A stretch of DNA of 64,000 nt from positions 1 through 64,000 of the forward strand of contig QCDR01000006.1 of assembly GCA_003278705.1 (NCBI GenBank), read 5' to 3'. Below, piece after piece: positions 46,253 to 57,860 of this stretch. Below the pieces are notes generated by a model. It was not told the origin of the DNA. It was given only the letters and a program-made list of their open reading frames with translations, and did not search any database. Source of the stretch: Prochlorococcus sp. AG-355-J23. GTDB taxonomy: Bacteria; Cyanobacteriota; Cyanobacteriia; PCC-6307; Cyanobiaceae. How positions within the stretch are numbered: position 1 is the first letter of the stretch; each line of letters begins with the position of its first letter. A program made the position numbers and the translations under genes.

Positions 46253-47152
46253 TTAGCTTAAAAAAGACTCTATCTTAATTATTGCATCTTTTAGCAGGTT
46301 TTTGTTATTAAGCCAAAGAGGATTATTTTTATTACGAAACCAAGTTTTTTGTCTTTTAGCAAATTGGATTGTTTTTTTCGCAGTCATTTCAATCGCTTTG
46401 TCAATTGTTGAACGGTTATTTAAAACATCCTTAGCTTCTCGATAACCAATGGTTTCTAATATTGGTAAATCAAATCCGTATTTAGAGATAAGGTGGTTCG
46501 TCTCCTCAATAATTCCAGATAAAAACATATTTTTTGTTCTTTGAAAAATTCTTTCTTTTAAATTATCTCTATCTAATCCAAGTTCTAGGATTTTCCAGTT
46601 AGGCGGTTTTTGAACTTTCAGAGTTGACAAAGGTTGACCTGTTACGTAGAAGACTTCTAAAGCTCTTATTGTTCTAATGTGGTCAGCAAAATTGATTTTT
46701 TTTGTTGATAATGGATCACAATTTTTTAATATTTCCCAACATTTTTCCTGACCAAGTTCTTCTAATTGTCTTCTGAAATGATTCTGAGGAGGGACATCTG
46801 GTACAAAAAATCCTTTTGTTATTGAGTTCATATACAACCCACTTCCTCCAACAAGAAAAGGCAAATAATCTTGTTGAATTTCTTTATTAATAGACCTTTG
46901 AGCAATTTCTTGAAATTTTTTTACATTAATTGGATTGATTGGTTCCTCAATATCTATTAAAAAATGCTTTATTTTTTTTTGTTGGATTTTAGATGGCTTG
47001 GCTGTTCCAATATCCATGGACTTATAAATTTGCCTTGAATCGATATTGTGTATATGAGTTTTAAAATATTCTGCAATTTCAATGGCTAATTCTGTTTTGC
47101 CACTTGCAGTAGGCCCAATTAAAATTATTACATGAGGTAGATACGAAGACAT
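46253..47152 (-). CDS. miaA: tRNA dimethylallyltransferase MiaA
   Basis: MiaA adds a dimethylallyl group to A37 of tRNAs that read codons starting with U. The 299 aa have the P-loop [11 protein letters not shown] near residue 12, the family motif [17 protein letters not shown] near 38, the [12 protein letters not shown] segment near 100, and the C-terminal ETIGYREA and [14 protein letters not shown]. It is upstream of infC on the same strand and divergent from gyrB. Confidence 0.96.
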   Translation of the reverse strand: MSSYLPHVIILIGPTASGKTELAIEIAEYFKTHIHNIDSRQIYKSMDIGTAKPSKIQQKKIKHFLIDIEEPINPINVKKFQEIAQRSINKEIQQDYLPFLVGGSGLYMNSITKGFFVPDVPPQNHFRRQLEELGQEKCWEILKNCDPLSTKKINFADHIRTIRALEVFYVTGQPLSTLKVQKPPNWKILELGLDRDNLKERIFQRTKNMFLSGIIEETNHLISKYGFDLPILETIGYREAKDVLNNRSTIDKAIEMTAKKTIQFAKRQKTWFRNKNNPLWLNNKNLLKDAIIKIESFLS

Positions 47153-47256
47153 ATGAATTTCTGAAGAAAAAAATATTGGCTATATAATTAAAGTGATTAA
47201 ATTTTTCATTGACTTTGAGCCTTTATCTTATTGCGGTGGTAAGTTTAATGAAAGAC

Positions 47257-49594
<2,338 letters not shown>

Positions 49595-49597
49595 ATT

Positions 49598-49963
49598 TTG
49601 GATTATAGATCAGTAAGTATAATTTTACTCGGCAGTACTTTTGGATTAATACTAAGAATATTCATACAAAATAATTTTAAAAAAAGAATAGGTTTTGATA
49701 TTCAAAATACTTCAATAGTAAATTTTTTATCATCTTTTTTATTAGGAATTTTAGTAGCTTTAAACTTTATTAATAATGAAATATTAGTGTTATTTTATAG
49801 TGGATTTTTAGGATGTTTTAGTACATTTTCTTCCTTTATATATCAACTATTTGACTTATTTAAAAAGAGAAAATTCCAAAGATTATTTTTCCACTATATT
49901 GAAGTGATAATTTTTTCATTTTTGTTCTTTTATTTAGGTTATTTTCTCATTCAGTTTTTTTGA
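49598..49963 (+). CDS. crcB: Fluoride channel protein CrcB/FluC, first copy
   Basis: The 121 aa start at a TTG, with a four-span membrane layout. The Fluc signature SGFLGCFSTFSSFIYQ is at about residue 66, with the Phe residues that line the fluoride path. Fluc channels work as dual-topology dimers and export fluoride. The second, shorter copy starts 1 bp after this stop, so the channel is probably a heterodimer. The upstream overlap with coding sequence leaves no room for a fluoride riboswitch. Confidence 0.85.
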   Translation: MDYRSVSIILLGSTFGLILRIFIQNNFKKRIGFDIQNTSIVNFLSSFLLGILVALNFINNEILVLFYSGFLGCFSTFSSFIYQLFDLFKKRKFQRLFFHYIEVIIFSFLFFYLGYFLIQFF

Positions 49964-49964
49964 G

Positions 49965-50294
49965 GTGGAAATAAAGAATTTTATTTATATTCTTTTAACT
50001 GCTTACCTAGCTACTTTTTTAAGAATAATTATAAATAATAATTTTTTTGTTTCAATAATTGGATCATTTTTAGTGGGTTTTTTTATCAGCAGAAGATTAA
50101 GTTATTCAACTGAAAAAATTTTATTGAGTGGTTTTTTTTCTTGCTTTACATCCTTTAGCGGATTTATATATTTTTTACATACAATTTTAAATCAAGGAAA
50201 TTGGATAAAATTTATAATTTTTTTAAATTTAATTATTATCGTAAATTTATTCACAATGCTTTTTGGGTTCTGGATAAGTAGAAAAATTACTTAG
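49965..50294 (+). CDS. crcB: Fluoride channel protein CrcB/FluC, second copy
   Basis: The 109 aa begin at a GTG. Four hydrophobic segments are evident, with the family block SGFFSCFTSFSGFIYF near residue 55. It is shorter than its neighbour and diverged, with the conserved Asn in the first span region (IINNN). Tandem CrcB pairs forming heterodimers with opposite insertion are known in several bacteria. Function as a partner of the gene at 49598 is inferred from adjacency. Confidence 0.82.
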   Translation: MEIKNFIYILLTAYLATFLRIIINNNFFVSIIGSFLVGFFISRRLSYSTEKILLSGFFSCFTSFSGFIYFLHTILNQGNWIKFIIFLNLIIIVNLFTMLFGFWISRKIT

Positions 50295-50300
50295 ATTTCA

Positions 50301-50306
50301 TATAAT
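50301..50306 (+). promoter_or_regulatory. Candidate -10 box for mgtE
   Basis: A perfect TATAAT lies 32 bp upstream of the mgtE start, just past the second crcB stop codon at 50292-50294. No clear -35. It may give mgtE its own start of transcription apart from the gyrB-crcB unit. Confidence 0.35.
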
Positions 50307-50337
50307 AGTGTTGTTACTTTGATAAGGGATTATATTT

Positions 50338-51744
50338 ATGAATGAAAATAATCTTGAGACAGTTACATCGTTATCTTCAGATTTAAGTACAAGAGAAAAT
50401 ATTACTATTCAACTTGAAGAATTGCTAATCGCAGGAAATTATGATGAGGCGAAATTACTGTTAGTTCCTTCCCAACCTGTTGATATTGCGGATGCTATTG
50501 GAAGCCTTCCACTAATATTACAGGCATTGGCATTTCGATTATTAAAGAAAAATGAAGCAATTGAGGTTTATGAATATTTAGATCCAGTAGTTCAGCAAAC
50601 TTTATTAGAAAGACTTCGTTCAGGAGAGGTTTTAGAAATAGTTGAAAAAATGTCTCCTGATGATAGGGTTCAACTCTTTGACGAATTACCTGCAAAAGTT
50701 GTAAGAAAATTTTTGTCTGCTCTTAGTCCTGGTGAAAGGAAAGTAACAGCTGAATTACTTGGATATGAGCCTGAAACTGCCGGAAGATTAATGACAACTG
50801 AATTTATAGATCTTAAAGAGATGCAAACAGCAGCTGATGCTCTTTCTTTAGTTAGAAAAAGAGCCCCATTTACTGAAACTATTTATAGCTTATATGTTAC
50901 AGATAAAGAAAGACATTTAACTGGAATTCTCTCTTTGAGAGATCTTGTGACTGCTGATCCCTCTAAGCCAATTGGTGAAGTTATGACAAGAGATGTAGTT
51001 AATATCTCAACTAATACGAATCAAGAAGAGGTTGCTAGAGCAATACAAAGATATGATTTTTTAGCTCTACCAGTCGTTGATAAAGAAAAAAGACTCGTTG
51101 GGATAGTAACTGTTGATGATTTAATTGATGTCATAGAACAAGAAGCAACAAGGGACATTTACGCAGCGGGGGCAGTACAACCTGGGGATGAAGATGATTA
51201 TTTCCAAAGTAGTTTGTTTACGATTGCCCGTAGAAGAATTTTATGGTTATTAATTTTGGTTTTCGCTAATGGTTTAACGACAAAGGTTATAGCTATGAAT
51301 GATCAAATACTAAAAGAAATAGTCTTATTAGCTGCATTTATTCCACTACTTATTGGTACTGGGGGGAATGTTGGTGCTCAAAGTTCAACGGTTGTCATTA
51401 GGGGTTTAAGTACTCAAAAATTGAAGTCATTGGGTGCTATTAAAGCAGTTGTTAAGGAGGCGATCACAGGCGCTATTTTAGGCGTTTTCATGATGCTTGT
51501 AGTCTTTCCCTTCGCTTGGTGGCAAGGAGAAGGGCCCTTAATTGCCTCAGCTGTGGGAATAAGTTTAATATCCATAACAACTTTAGCTGCTACAGCAGGA
51601 GCGATCCTCCCTTTGTTGTTTGACAGAATGAAATTGGATCCAGCCTTAATGTCCTCTCCTTTTATTACAACCGTTACTGATATTGCTGGTGTATTTATTT
51701 ATCTCAGTACAGCAAAATGGCTGTTAAACTCATCATTGGCCTAA
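50338..51744 (+). CDS. mgtE: Magnesium transporter MgtE
   Basis: MgtE is a magnesium channel gated by its cytosolic domains. The 468 aa comprise an N-domain of superhelical repeats (residues 1-140, with SPDDRVQLFDELP), a CBS pair (about 140-270, with GEVMTRDVV and VVDKEKRLVGIVTVDDLID, given in parts) and five membrane spans at the C-terminal end. The selectivity and pore region PLLIGTGGNVGAQSSTVVIRG is seen near 345. The DxxG-type signature at the end, TDIAGVFIYLSTA, is present. The gene is complete. Confidence 0.95.
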   Translation: MNENNLETVTSLSSDLSTRENITIQLEELLIAGNYDEAKLLLVPSQPVDIADAIGSLPLILQALAFRLLKKNEAIEVYEYLDPVVQQTLLERLRSGEVLEIVEKMSPDDRVQLFDELPAKVVRKFLSALSPGERKVTAELLGYEPETAGRLMTTEFIDLKEMQTAADALSLVRKRAPFTETIYSLYVTDKERHLTGILSLRDLVTADPSKPIGEVMTRDVVNISTNTNQEEVARAIQRYDFLALPVVDKEKRLVGIVTVDDLIDVIEQEATRDIYAAGAVQPGDEDDYFQSSLFTIARRRILWLLILVFANGLTTKVIAMNDQILKEIVLLAAFIPLLIGTGGNVGAQSSTVVIRGLSTQKLKSLGAIKAVVKEAITGAILGVFMMLVVFPFAWWQGEGPLIASAVGISLISITTLAATAGAILPLLFDRMKLDPALMSSPFITTVTDIAGVFIYLSTAKWLLNSSLA

Positions 51745-51764
51745 ATTCACTAGGTATTTATTCT

Positions 51765-51780
51765 CATTTTTGTAAAAATG
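51765..51780 (+). terminator. Weak stem-loop after mgtE
   Basis: CATTTT and AAAATG form a 6-bp stem around TGTA, followed by TGG and seven T. It lies 20 bp after mgtE and 31 bp before the sigma factor gene, where a terminator would be expected. The stem has only two C-G pairs, so the call is weak. Confidence 0.25.
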
Positions 51781-51811
51781 TGGATTTTTTTGTTTAACTT
51801 TACATTTCTTA

Positions 51812-52846
51812 ATGGTATTGTTTACAAAACATCATTCAACTTTCATGTCTCCTGAAATAATAAGTGAAAATAAACTAGCATCAATCGCGAGTATAAAATC
51901 TAGTAATGATGTTGATCTTGTTCGATCATACTTGAGGGATATAGGAAGAGTTCCATTACTATCTCATGAGCAAGAAATTACTCTAGGTAGGCAAGTTCAA
52001 GAGTATATGGAAGTTGAAAGAGCAGAATTAGAAATTATTGAATTAACAGGAGATAAGCCTAGTATTGATGAATTATCGACCAAATTAAACTTATCTACTT
52101 CCATAATTAAAAAAAGATTGAGAGCTGGGCAGAGAGCTAAAGAAAGGATGGTTGCAGCAAATTTAAGATTGGTTGTAAGCGTTGCAAAAAAATATACAAA
52201 AAGAAATATGGAACTTTTAGATTTGATTCAGGAAGGAACTATAGGACTAGTTAGAGGAGTTGAAAAATTTGATCCAGCAAGAGGATATAAGTTTTCAACA
52301 TATGCATACTGGTGGATTAGACAAGGTATTACAAGAGCAATAGCTGAAAAAAGTCGGGCGATAAGGCTACCAATTCACATAACTGAAATGTTGAATAAGT
52401 TAAAAAAAGGTCAAAGAGAGCTCAGTCAAGAAATGTCTAGAACTCCAACTGTAAGTGAACTTGCTAAATACGTAGAGCTTCCTGAAGATGATGTTAAAGA
52501 TTTGATGTGCAAAGCAGGGCAGCCCGTTAGTCTTGAAACCAAAGTTGGTGATGGCGAAGATACTGTTTTATTAGATTTACTTGCAGGGGGCGAGGATTTG
52601 CCAGACGAACAAATAGAGATGGATTGTATGAGAGGTGATTTGCATTCTCTTTTACATCAATTGCCCGATCTGCAATGTAGAGTTTTAAGAATGAGATACG
52701 GAATGGATGGTGATGAGCCAATGTCTCTTACAGGTATTGGAAGGGTACTAGGGATAAGTAGAGATCGAGTAAGAAATCTTGAACGAGATGGATTAAGAGG
52801 TTTGAGAAGATTAAGTGATAATGTAGAGGCTTACTTTGTTTCTTGA
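51812..52846 (+). CDS. RNA polymerase sigma factor, group 2 (SigA-like)
   Basis: This 344-aa factor belongs to the primary-like sigma family that lacks the long N-terminal domain. Region 1.2 has DLVRSYLRDIGRVPLLSHEQE near residue 32, in parts. Region 2 is AANLRLVVSVAKKYTKRN and FDPARGYKFSTYAYWWIRQ. Region 3 and region 4.2 (ISRDRVRNLERDGLRGLRRL) follow. Cyanobacteria carry several such non-essential factors for stress or diel control; which paralogue this is cannot be told. An internal ATG at 51845 (MSPEII) is an alternative start. Its end overlaps the convergent hydrolase by 16 bp. Confidence 0.93.
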   Translation: MVLFTKHHSTFMSPEIISENKLASIASIKSSNDVDLVRSYLRDIGRVPLLSHEQEITLGRQVQEYMEVERAELEIIELTGDKPSIDELSTKLNLSTSIIKKRLRAGQRAKERMVAANLRLVVSVAKKYTKRNMELLDLIQEGTIGLVRGVEKFDPARGYKFSTYAYWWIRQGITRAIAEKSRAIRLPIHITEMLNKLKKGQRELSQEMSRTPTVSELAKYVELPEDDVKDLMCKAGQPVSLETKVGDGEDTVLLDLLAGGEDLPDEQIEMDCMRGDLHSLLHQLPDLQCRVLRMRYGMDGDEPMSLTGIGRVLGISRDRVRNLERDGLRGLRRLSDNVEAYFVS

Positions 52847-53745
52847 ATAAATACACTCATTAACTTATTTGTTTTTTCAGGTTCTTCATCATGAGGACAA
52901 TGGCCAGCATCATTAATAATATCTAGTCTTTTAATATTACTGAATTGTTTCTTCCACTCTCTTGCTTCATTTAAAGATTCCCAAGGATCTTTTTCTCCCC
53001 AAATCAATTGGATCGGTGCATCAACCTTATCGAAAAGGTCAGTAGCGAGGTAGTCATCAAATAAGTTAATAAAACCACGAAATGCTTCTTTAGAGTTTTT
53101 CCTTTGAGTAGGTTGATAAAGTATTTCAATCAATTCTTTATCGATATTTTTTCCTGTTGGGTAAGCTTGTTCAAGTATTTTCTTAATAACTTTTGGATTA
53201 GCAGCTCTTGCAAAAAGTGTATTACTAATTACTCTTTGTCTGACTATCGTTTTAAGGACAGGTCTCAGCAGATTCATTATGAAATTACTTTTTTTTAAAC
53301 GTTTATCATCCATAGTTCTTTGTGCACAATCAATCAAAATAACACCTTTGCAATTATCTTTGAGGATTTCAGCAGCTTTCAATGCAATAACACCACCAAT
53401 TGAATTTCCTACTAAGTAAACAGGAGATTTAATTACTTCTGCACAAAATGTTGCTATTTGATTACTCCATAAGTCAAATGAATATTTAATTGAGTTTGCT
53501 TTATCAGCTTCGTAATCTAATAAGGCACAAGGCTGACTGCTTTTTCCAAATCCTAATAAGTCAATTGCGTAGCAGTTAGAAAATTTCCCAAGAAAATCTT
53601 GATTATATCTCCAGTGGTTTTTTGATGCCCCAAATCCATGAACTAATAAAATTTTAATATTTTTTTCAGAAGTAGATTCCTTTGATAAAGACCAAGAAAT
53701 TTCCCAATTTTTCCACTTCCAAGTTTCAGATTTATTTAAGGACAC
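52831..53745 (-). CDS. Alpha/beta hydrolase
   Basis: The 304 aa show the alpha/beta hydrolase layout: oxyanion region VHGFGASKNHWRYN near residue 35, the nucleophile elbow GNSIGG with serine near 115, an acid in WGEKDPWE near 251, and the catalytic histidine in NDAGHCPHDEEPE near 283. A cap region lies around 150-220. In cyanobacteria, similar proteins include pheophytinase-like and lipase-like enzymes, so the substrate is open. There is no signal peptide. Confidence 0.87.
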   Translation of the reverse strand: MSLNKSETWKWKNWEISWSLSKESTSEKNIKILLVHGFGASKNHWRYNQDFLGKFSNCYAIDLLGFGKSSQPCALLDYEADKANSIKYSFDLWSNQIATFCAEVIKSPVYLVGNSIGGVIALKAAEILKDNCKGVILIDCAQRTMDDKRLKKSNFIMNLLRPVLKTIVRQRVISNTLFARAANPKVIKKILEQAYPTGKNIDKELIEILYQPTQRKNSKEAFRGFINLFDDYLATDLFDKVDAPIQLIWGEKDPWESLNEAREWKKQFSNIKRLDIINDAGHCPHDEEPEKTNKLMSVFIQETK

Positions 53746-53834
53746 TATGAATATGCTTTTGATTAAACTTTAATTCAAAAAAAAATTATTCGTTTTCAAT
53801 AAATTATTCTTAGTTAAGAAAAATCGTTCATTTT

Positions 53835-54833
53835 ATGAAAAAGAAAAAGGTCATATGTATTGGAGAGGCCTTAATAGACAGAATCAGAAATAAGTCAAAT
53901 CAAGGATTTACAGATTTTTTGGGTGGTGCGCCGGCTAATGTTGCTTGTGCATTAAGAAAATTAAAAATAGATTCAATATTTATAGGAAGTTTGGGTAGTG
54001 ATGATTATGGAAAAAAATTCATTATGCAATTCAATGAATTGGAAGTTAATTTAGATTTTTTGCAATTAGATAACGATTCATCTACTCGCGTGGTTAATGT
54101 AGATAGAGATCAATTTGGAGAACGTTTTTTTTCAGGCTTTGAGGAAAGTTCTCATTCATGCTTTGCAGATGAAGTTCTTAGTAAAAAATTAATCCAAAAA
54201 AAAATTTCAAATTTGGAGGAATCTTTTCTAGAAACAAAATATTTAGTTACAGGAACGATTTTGTTATCATCTCCAATATCAGCAGAGACCATTTTTTTTA
54301 TTCTCGAACAGGCTAAAAAATTTGAAGTCAAAATAGTTATTGATTTGAATTGGAGAGAGGTCTTTTGGGATCATTCAAGTTTTTCATCAGAAATTTCTAA
54401 AGCCGCAAGAGTTAATTTAATCAAAAAATTTTTAAATCATGCAAATGTTTTGAAACTTGCCAAGGAAGAAGCAACTTTGTTTTTTGAGGATGAGAATCCT
54501 TTGCTAATATCTCAACAATTGTCTAATAGACCAGATGTAATAATAACTGATGGGAAAAATCCCGTTGCTTGGTATATCAATGGACTGCAAGGAATTACCG
54601 AAACTCCTTCTTCACAAAAAATAGTTGATACAACTGGCGCAGGCGATGCATTTCTAGCTGGCTTAATTTCAAAATTAATTTCTTCTGGCTATCCTTCAAA
54701 TGAACTAGAGATAGAAGATTGTATTAAGTTTGCAGGTGTTTGTGGATTATTAACTTGTCTTGGTGAAGGAGCCATTGAGCAACAGCCATATTATGAGAAG
54801 GTTAATAAATTTTTGGGATCTCTTATTTCGTAG
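53835..54833 (+). CDS. PfkB-family sugar kinase (fructokinase-like)
   Basis: The 332 aa carry both PfkB signatures: the N-terminal GGAPANVACALRKL near residue 31 and the C-terminal DTTGAGDAFLAGL near 265, with the catalytic Asp in GAGDAF. The start CIGEALIDRI is the substrate-binding strand. Sequence type and length fit fructokinases, but the sugar is not fixed by motifs. Its last 43 bp overlap the convergent tsaE. Confidence 0.88.
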   Translation: MKKKKVICIGEALIDRIRNKSNQGFTDFLGGAPANVACALRKLKIDSIFIGSLGSDDYGKKFIMQFNELEVNLDFLQLDNDSSTRVVNVDRDQFGERFFSGFEESSHSCFADEVLSKKLIQKKISNLEESFLETKYLVTGTILLSSPISAETIFFILEQAKKFEVKIVIDLNWREVFWDHSSFSSEISKAARVNLIKKFLNHANVLKLAKEEATLFFEDENPLLISQQLSNRPDVIITDGKNPVAWYINGLQGITETPSSQKIVDTTGAGDAFLAGLISKLISSGYPSNELEIEDCIKFAGVCGLLTCLGEGAIEQQPYYEKVNKFLGSLIS

Positions 54834-55240
54834 TTCCTTCCATAATTTTTTGCGTAACTAATTTCTATTTTCCAGAAATTATCAATAACTGGTTCTATTA
54901 ATTCTGGCCATTCAATAACTAAAATAGCTTGTTTTTGTATTGCCTCTTCCTCTTCTGAAAAAAAAACTTCTTTTGCCGAAGAAATATTTTCTAACCTGTA
55001 TAAATCAAGGTGAATTAACGGAATTCTTCCGGAGTTATAGTGATGCGATAAAGAAAATGTAGGACTTGTAATGTCCTCAGAGATTGATAAGCCTTTAGCA
55101 ATCCCTTGAACAAATGAAGTTTTCCCAGCCCCAATTGGACCCTGTAATAAAACAATTGAATGGGGGTTTAATTTGTGTGAGAGTTTTTTTCCTAAATTTA
55201 AAGTTTCTTTTAAATTCTCAACAAACACAAAATTACGCAA
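54791..55240 (-). CDS. tsaE: tRNA threonylcarbamoyladenosine biosynthesis protein TsaE
   Basis: TsaE is the ATPase partner of TsaD and TsaB that makes t6A37 on ANN-decoding tRNAs. The 149 aa have Walker A LLQGPIGAGKTSFVQG near residue 32, the switch motif SPTFSLSHHY near 59, and Walker B-like LIHLDLYRL near 75, followed by LVIEWPE. The C-terminal 43 bp overlap the kinase gene at 53835 in the antisense direction. Confidence 0.93.
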   Translation of the reverse strand: MRNFVFVENLKETLNLGKKLSHKLNPHSIVLLQGPIGAGKTSFVQGIAKGLSISEDITSPTFSLSHHYNSGRIPLIHLDLYRLENISSAKEVFFSEEEEAIQKQAILVIEWPELIEPVIDNFWKIEISYAKNYGRNYEIRDPKNLLTFS

Positions 55241-55279
55241 AAATCATTTATAGTTTAATAGAAAAAGTATTTACTAGAT

Positions 55280-56698
55280 ATGGTTATCGCAAATTCAATA
55301 AAAACCTCTTTACCTAATTACGTAATTGCTGATATCTCTTTATCAGATTTTGGTCGTAAAGAAATTAAAATTGCCGAAACAGAAATGCCTGGATTAATGG
55401 CACTTAGAGATAAATATCAATCCGAAAAACCGCTAAAAGGTGCAAAAATAGCTGGAAGTCTTCATATGACTATTCAGACAGCTGTCTTAATAGAAACTCT
55501 TGTTGATCTTGGTGCAGAGGTCAAATGGGCTTCTTGCAATATTTTTTCAACTCAAGATCATGCGGCTGCAGCTATAGCAGATCAAGGAATTTCTGTATAT
55601 GCAAAAAAAGGTGAGACTCTTGATGAATATTGGCAATATACCCACTATATCCTTGACTGGGGTTCAGACTCTCCAAATATGATTCTTGATGATGGGGGAG
55701 ATGCAACTGGCTTATTGATTCTCGGCAGTAAAGCAGAAAAAGATTTATCTGTTTTAGATAATCCCGGTAATGAAGAAGAAATTGCTTTATTTAATTCTAT
55801 TAAGTCTAAGTTGAAAAATGATAGTGACTTCTATTCTAGAATTAAGAGTAATATCATTGGTGTCACTGAAGAAACTACAACGGGAGTTGCAAGACTTTAT
55901 CAACTGCAAAAGCAAAATGCTTTACCTTTCCCTGCTATTAACGTTAATGATTCGGTAACTAAGAGCAAATTTGATAATTTATATGGCTGCCGCGAATCTT
56001 TAGTCGATAGTATAAAGCGCGCAACTGATGTGATGATTGCTGGGAAAGTTGCTTTGGTAATGGGTTTTGGAGATGTAGGTAAAGGTTCAGCCCAGTCTCT
56101 TAGAGGACTTGGTGCAATAGTAAAAGTTGCTGAAGTTGATCCAATATGTGCTCTTCAAGCGGCAATGGAAGGTTTTAGCGTCGTTACGTTAGACGATGTT
56201 GTGGAAGATATAGATATCTTTGTTACAGCAACTGGGAACTATCAAGTAATTACAAACGAAAATCTCGTCAAGATGAAAGATGAGGCTATAGTTTGTAATA
56301 TTGGTCATTTCGATAATGAAATTGATGTGGCTTCATTGAAAGATTATCCATGGGAAAATATTAAGCCGCAGGTTGATCACATAACTTTACCAAGTGGCAA
56401 TAAAATAATTCTTTTAGCCGAAGGTAGATTAGTTAACTTAGGTTGTGCCACTGGACATCCAAGTTTTGTTATGAGTAATTCTTTTACTAACCAAGTCTTA
56501 GCTCAAATCGAACTTTTCAATAAGTCAGAAAAATATGCAAAGGAGGTTTATGTTTTACCAAAGCATTTAGATGAAATGGTAGCTAGATTACATCTTGATA
56601 AAATTGGTGCAAAATTAACAAAATTAACTAAGGAACAAGCTGACTATATTAATGTCTCTGTTGAAGGACCTTACAAACCAGAGCTTTATAGATACTAA
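55280..56698 (+). CDS. ahcY: Adenosylhomocysteinase (SAH hydrolase)
   Basis: AhcY splits S-adenosylhomocysteine to adenosine and homocysteine, clearing the by-product of methylation. The 472 aa show [21 protein letters not shown] near residue 61 in parts, the substrate region [13 protein letters not shown] near 196, the NAD motif [10 protein letters not shown] near 260, and [10 protein letters not shown] near 340. The C-terminal [20 protein letters not shown] is the NAD-contacting tail. The length fits the form with the extra 40-residue insert. Confidence 0.97.
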   Translation: MVIANSIKTSLPNYVIADISLSDFGRKEIKIAETEMPGLMALRDKYQSEKPLKGAKIAGSLHMTIQTAVLIETLVDLGAEVKWASCNIFSTQDHAAAAIADQGISVYAKKGETLDEYWQYTHYILDWGSDSPNMILDDGGDATGLLILGSKAEKDLSVLDNPGNEEEIALFNSIKSKLKNDSDFYSRIKSNIIGVTEETTTGVARLYQLQKQNALPFPAINVNDSVTKSKFDNLYGCRESLVDSIKRATDVMIAGKVALVMGFGDVGKGSAQSLRGLGAIVKVAEVDPICALQAAMEGFSVVTLDDVVEDIDIFVTATGNYQVITNENLVKMKDEAIVCNIGHFDNEIDVASLKDYPWENIKPQVDHITLPSGNKIILLAEGRLVNLGCATGHPSFVMSNSFTNQVLAQIELFNKSEKYAKEVYVLPKHLDEMVARLHLDKIGAKLTKLTKEQADYINVSVEGPYKPELYRY

Positions 56699-56700
56699 GT

Positions 56701-57360
56701 TTGAATTTGATTTTTTCAAATTTTCTTACTTCAATTCCCGACTATATTAGTTTGGCTGTTGAAAAGAATTCAACAATTGCATACCTTACAATTTGTTTGG
56801 CTATGTTTTTGGAAAACATAATACCTCCAATTCCTTCGGAAATAATAATGCCATTAGGAGGTTTTTTTGTTTATCAACAAAAATTAAATTTCTATATTTT
56901 AGTTTTTTGGGGATTACTTGGAACTATTTTAGGATCATTGCCTTGGTACTATTTAGGTAGATTAGTAAATGAAAAAAGACTTTCAAATTTTCTAGATAAA
57001 AAGGGAAAATATCTGGGTATTTCTCCTAGCGATTTAAGTAAAAGTAAAAGGTGGTTTGATAAATACGGTGTTTCTTTAGTTTTTTGGGGCAGATTAGTAC
57101 CAGGTATAAGAACTTTAATCTCTGTTCCTGCTGGCATAGAACTTATGCCATTAAGAAAATTTTTGCTTTGGACTACATTTGGGAGCCTGATATGGGTAGC
57201 ACTTCTCACTTATTCAGGTTATTTATTTGGTGAAAATTATCTAATCATTCAAACTTATTTAGATCAAATCAAATATGTTGTAAAGCCAATTTTAATTATA
57301 ATTTTCTTATATTTTTTTATAAGAATACTCATTAGATTTCTTAAAAAAAATAGAGCTTAA
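56701..57360 (+). CDS. DedA family membrane protein
   Basis: The 219 aa start at a TTG 2 bp after ahcY. The DedA/SNARE-associated features are FLENIIPPIPSEIIMPLGGF near residue 36, with the acidic and Pro residues, and FWGRLVPGIRTLISVPAG near 132, holding the conserved Arg residues. Four to five hydrophobic spans are evident. DedA proteins move lipids or lipid carriers across the membrane and affect envelope integrity. The cargo here is unknown. It converges on ssb with a 4-bp overlap. Confidence 0.88.
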   Translation: MNLIFSNFLTSIPDYISLAVEKNSTIAYLTICLAMFLENIIPPIPSEIIMPLGGFFVYQQKLNFYILVFWGLLGTILGSLPWYYLGRLVNEKRLSNFLDKKGKYLGISPSDLSKSKRWFDKYGVSLVFWGRLVPGIRTLISVPAGIELMPLRKFLLWTTFGSLIWVALLTYSGYLFGENYLIIQTYLDQIKYVVKPILIIIFLYFFIRILIRFLKKNRA

Positions 57361-57728
57361 AAAGGAATTTCACTTGAGTTATTGCTGTTGGAATATTGGT
57401 TATTATCAGAATCCTTTCGTGAGCCTAGTAAGTTTAATCTATCTACCCTAACAACTGGTTTAAATCTATCTTCTCCAGTATTTTTATCTTTCCAGCTATC
57501 AATTTTAAAGCTTCCTGTAATTCCAATTAAAGATCCTTTTTTCACATAATCTGCGGCTATTTGTGCTTGCTTGCCCCATATTTCTAAATTAAACCAATCT
57601 GGCTCTTCATCTCTGCTTCTTCTGTTAACTGCAATTGTGAAATTCGCTACTAAACTGCCTGATTCAAAATATCTGACATCTGGTTCTCTTCCTGCTCTGC
57701 CAACAAGGTTAATAGTGTTAATTTCCAT
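57357..57728 (-). CDS. ssb: Single-stranded DNA-binding protein
   Basis: SSB coats single-stranded DNA in replication and repair. The 123 aa include the OB-fold signature INLVGRAGREPDVRYFESG near residue 5, ANFTIAVNRRSRDEEPDWFNLEIWGKQA in parts near 30-55, and the C-terminal tip SSEIPF, which in this family recruits partner proteins. The chain is short: its linker is only about 15 residues, rich in Asn and Ser, against about 60 in E. coli. Confidence 0.95.
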   Translation of the reverse strand: MEINTINLVGRAGREPDVRYFESGSLVANFTIAVNRRSRDEEPDWFNLEIWGKQAQIAADYVKKGSLIGITGSFKIDSWKDKNTGEDRFKPVVRVDRLNLLGSRKDSDNNQYSNSNNSSEIPF

Positions 57729-57742
57729 AAATTTTTTTTTTT

Positions 57743-57772
57743 ATAATACTCATATTTTCAGTTTCTGCTCAA
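57743..57772 (-). promoter_or_regulatory. Candidate promoter for ssb
   Basis: On the minus strand, TTGAGC and TATTAT are separated by 18 bp, and the -10 ends 15 bp before the ssb start codon. The leader between them is mostly A. This is one of the few near-complete -35/-10 pairs visible in the window. Confidence 0.45.
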
Positions 57773-57860
57773 AGTTTTACGTGCTATTCATAACTAAACG
57801 TCAGAATTCCGAGAGCTTATCAAAAAATAGATATATTATTTAAAAAAAGAAATTCTTATT

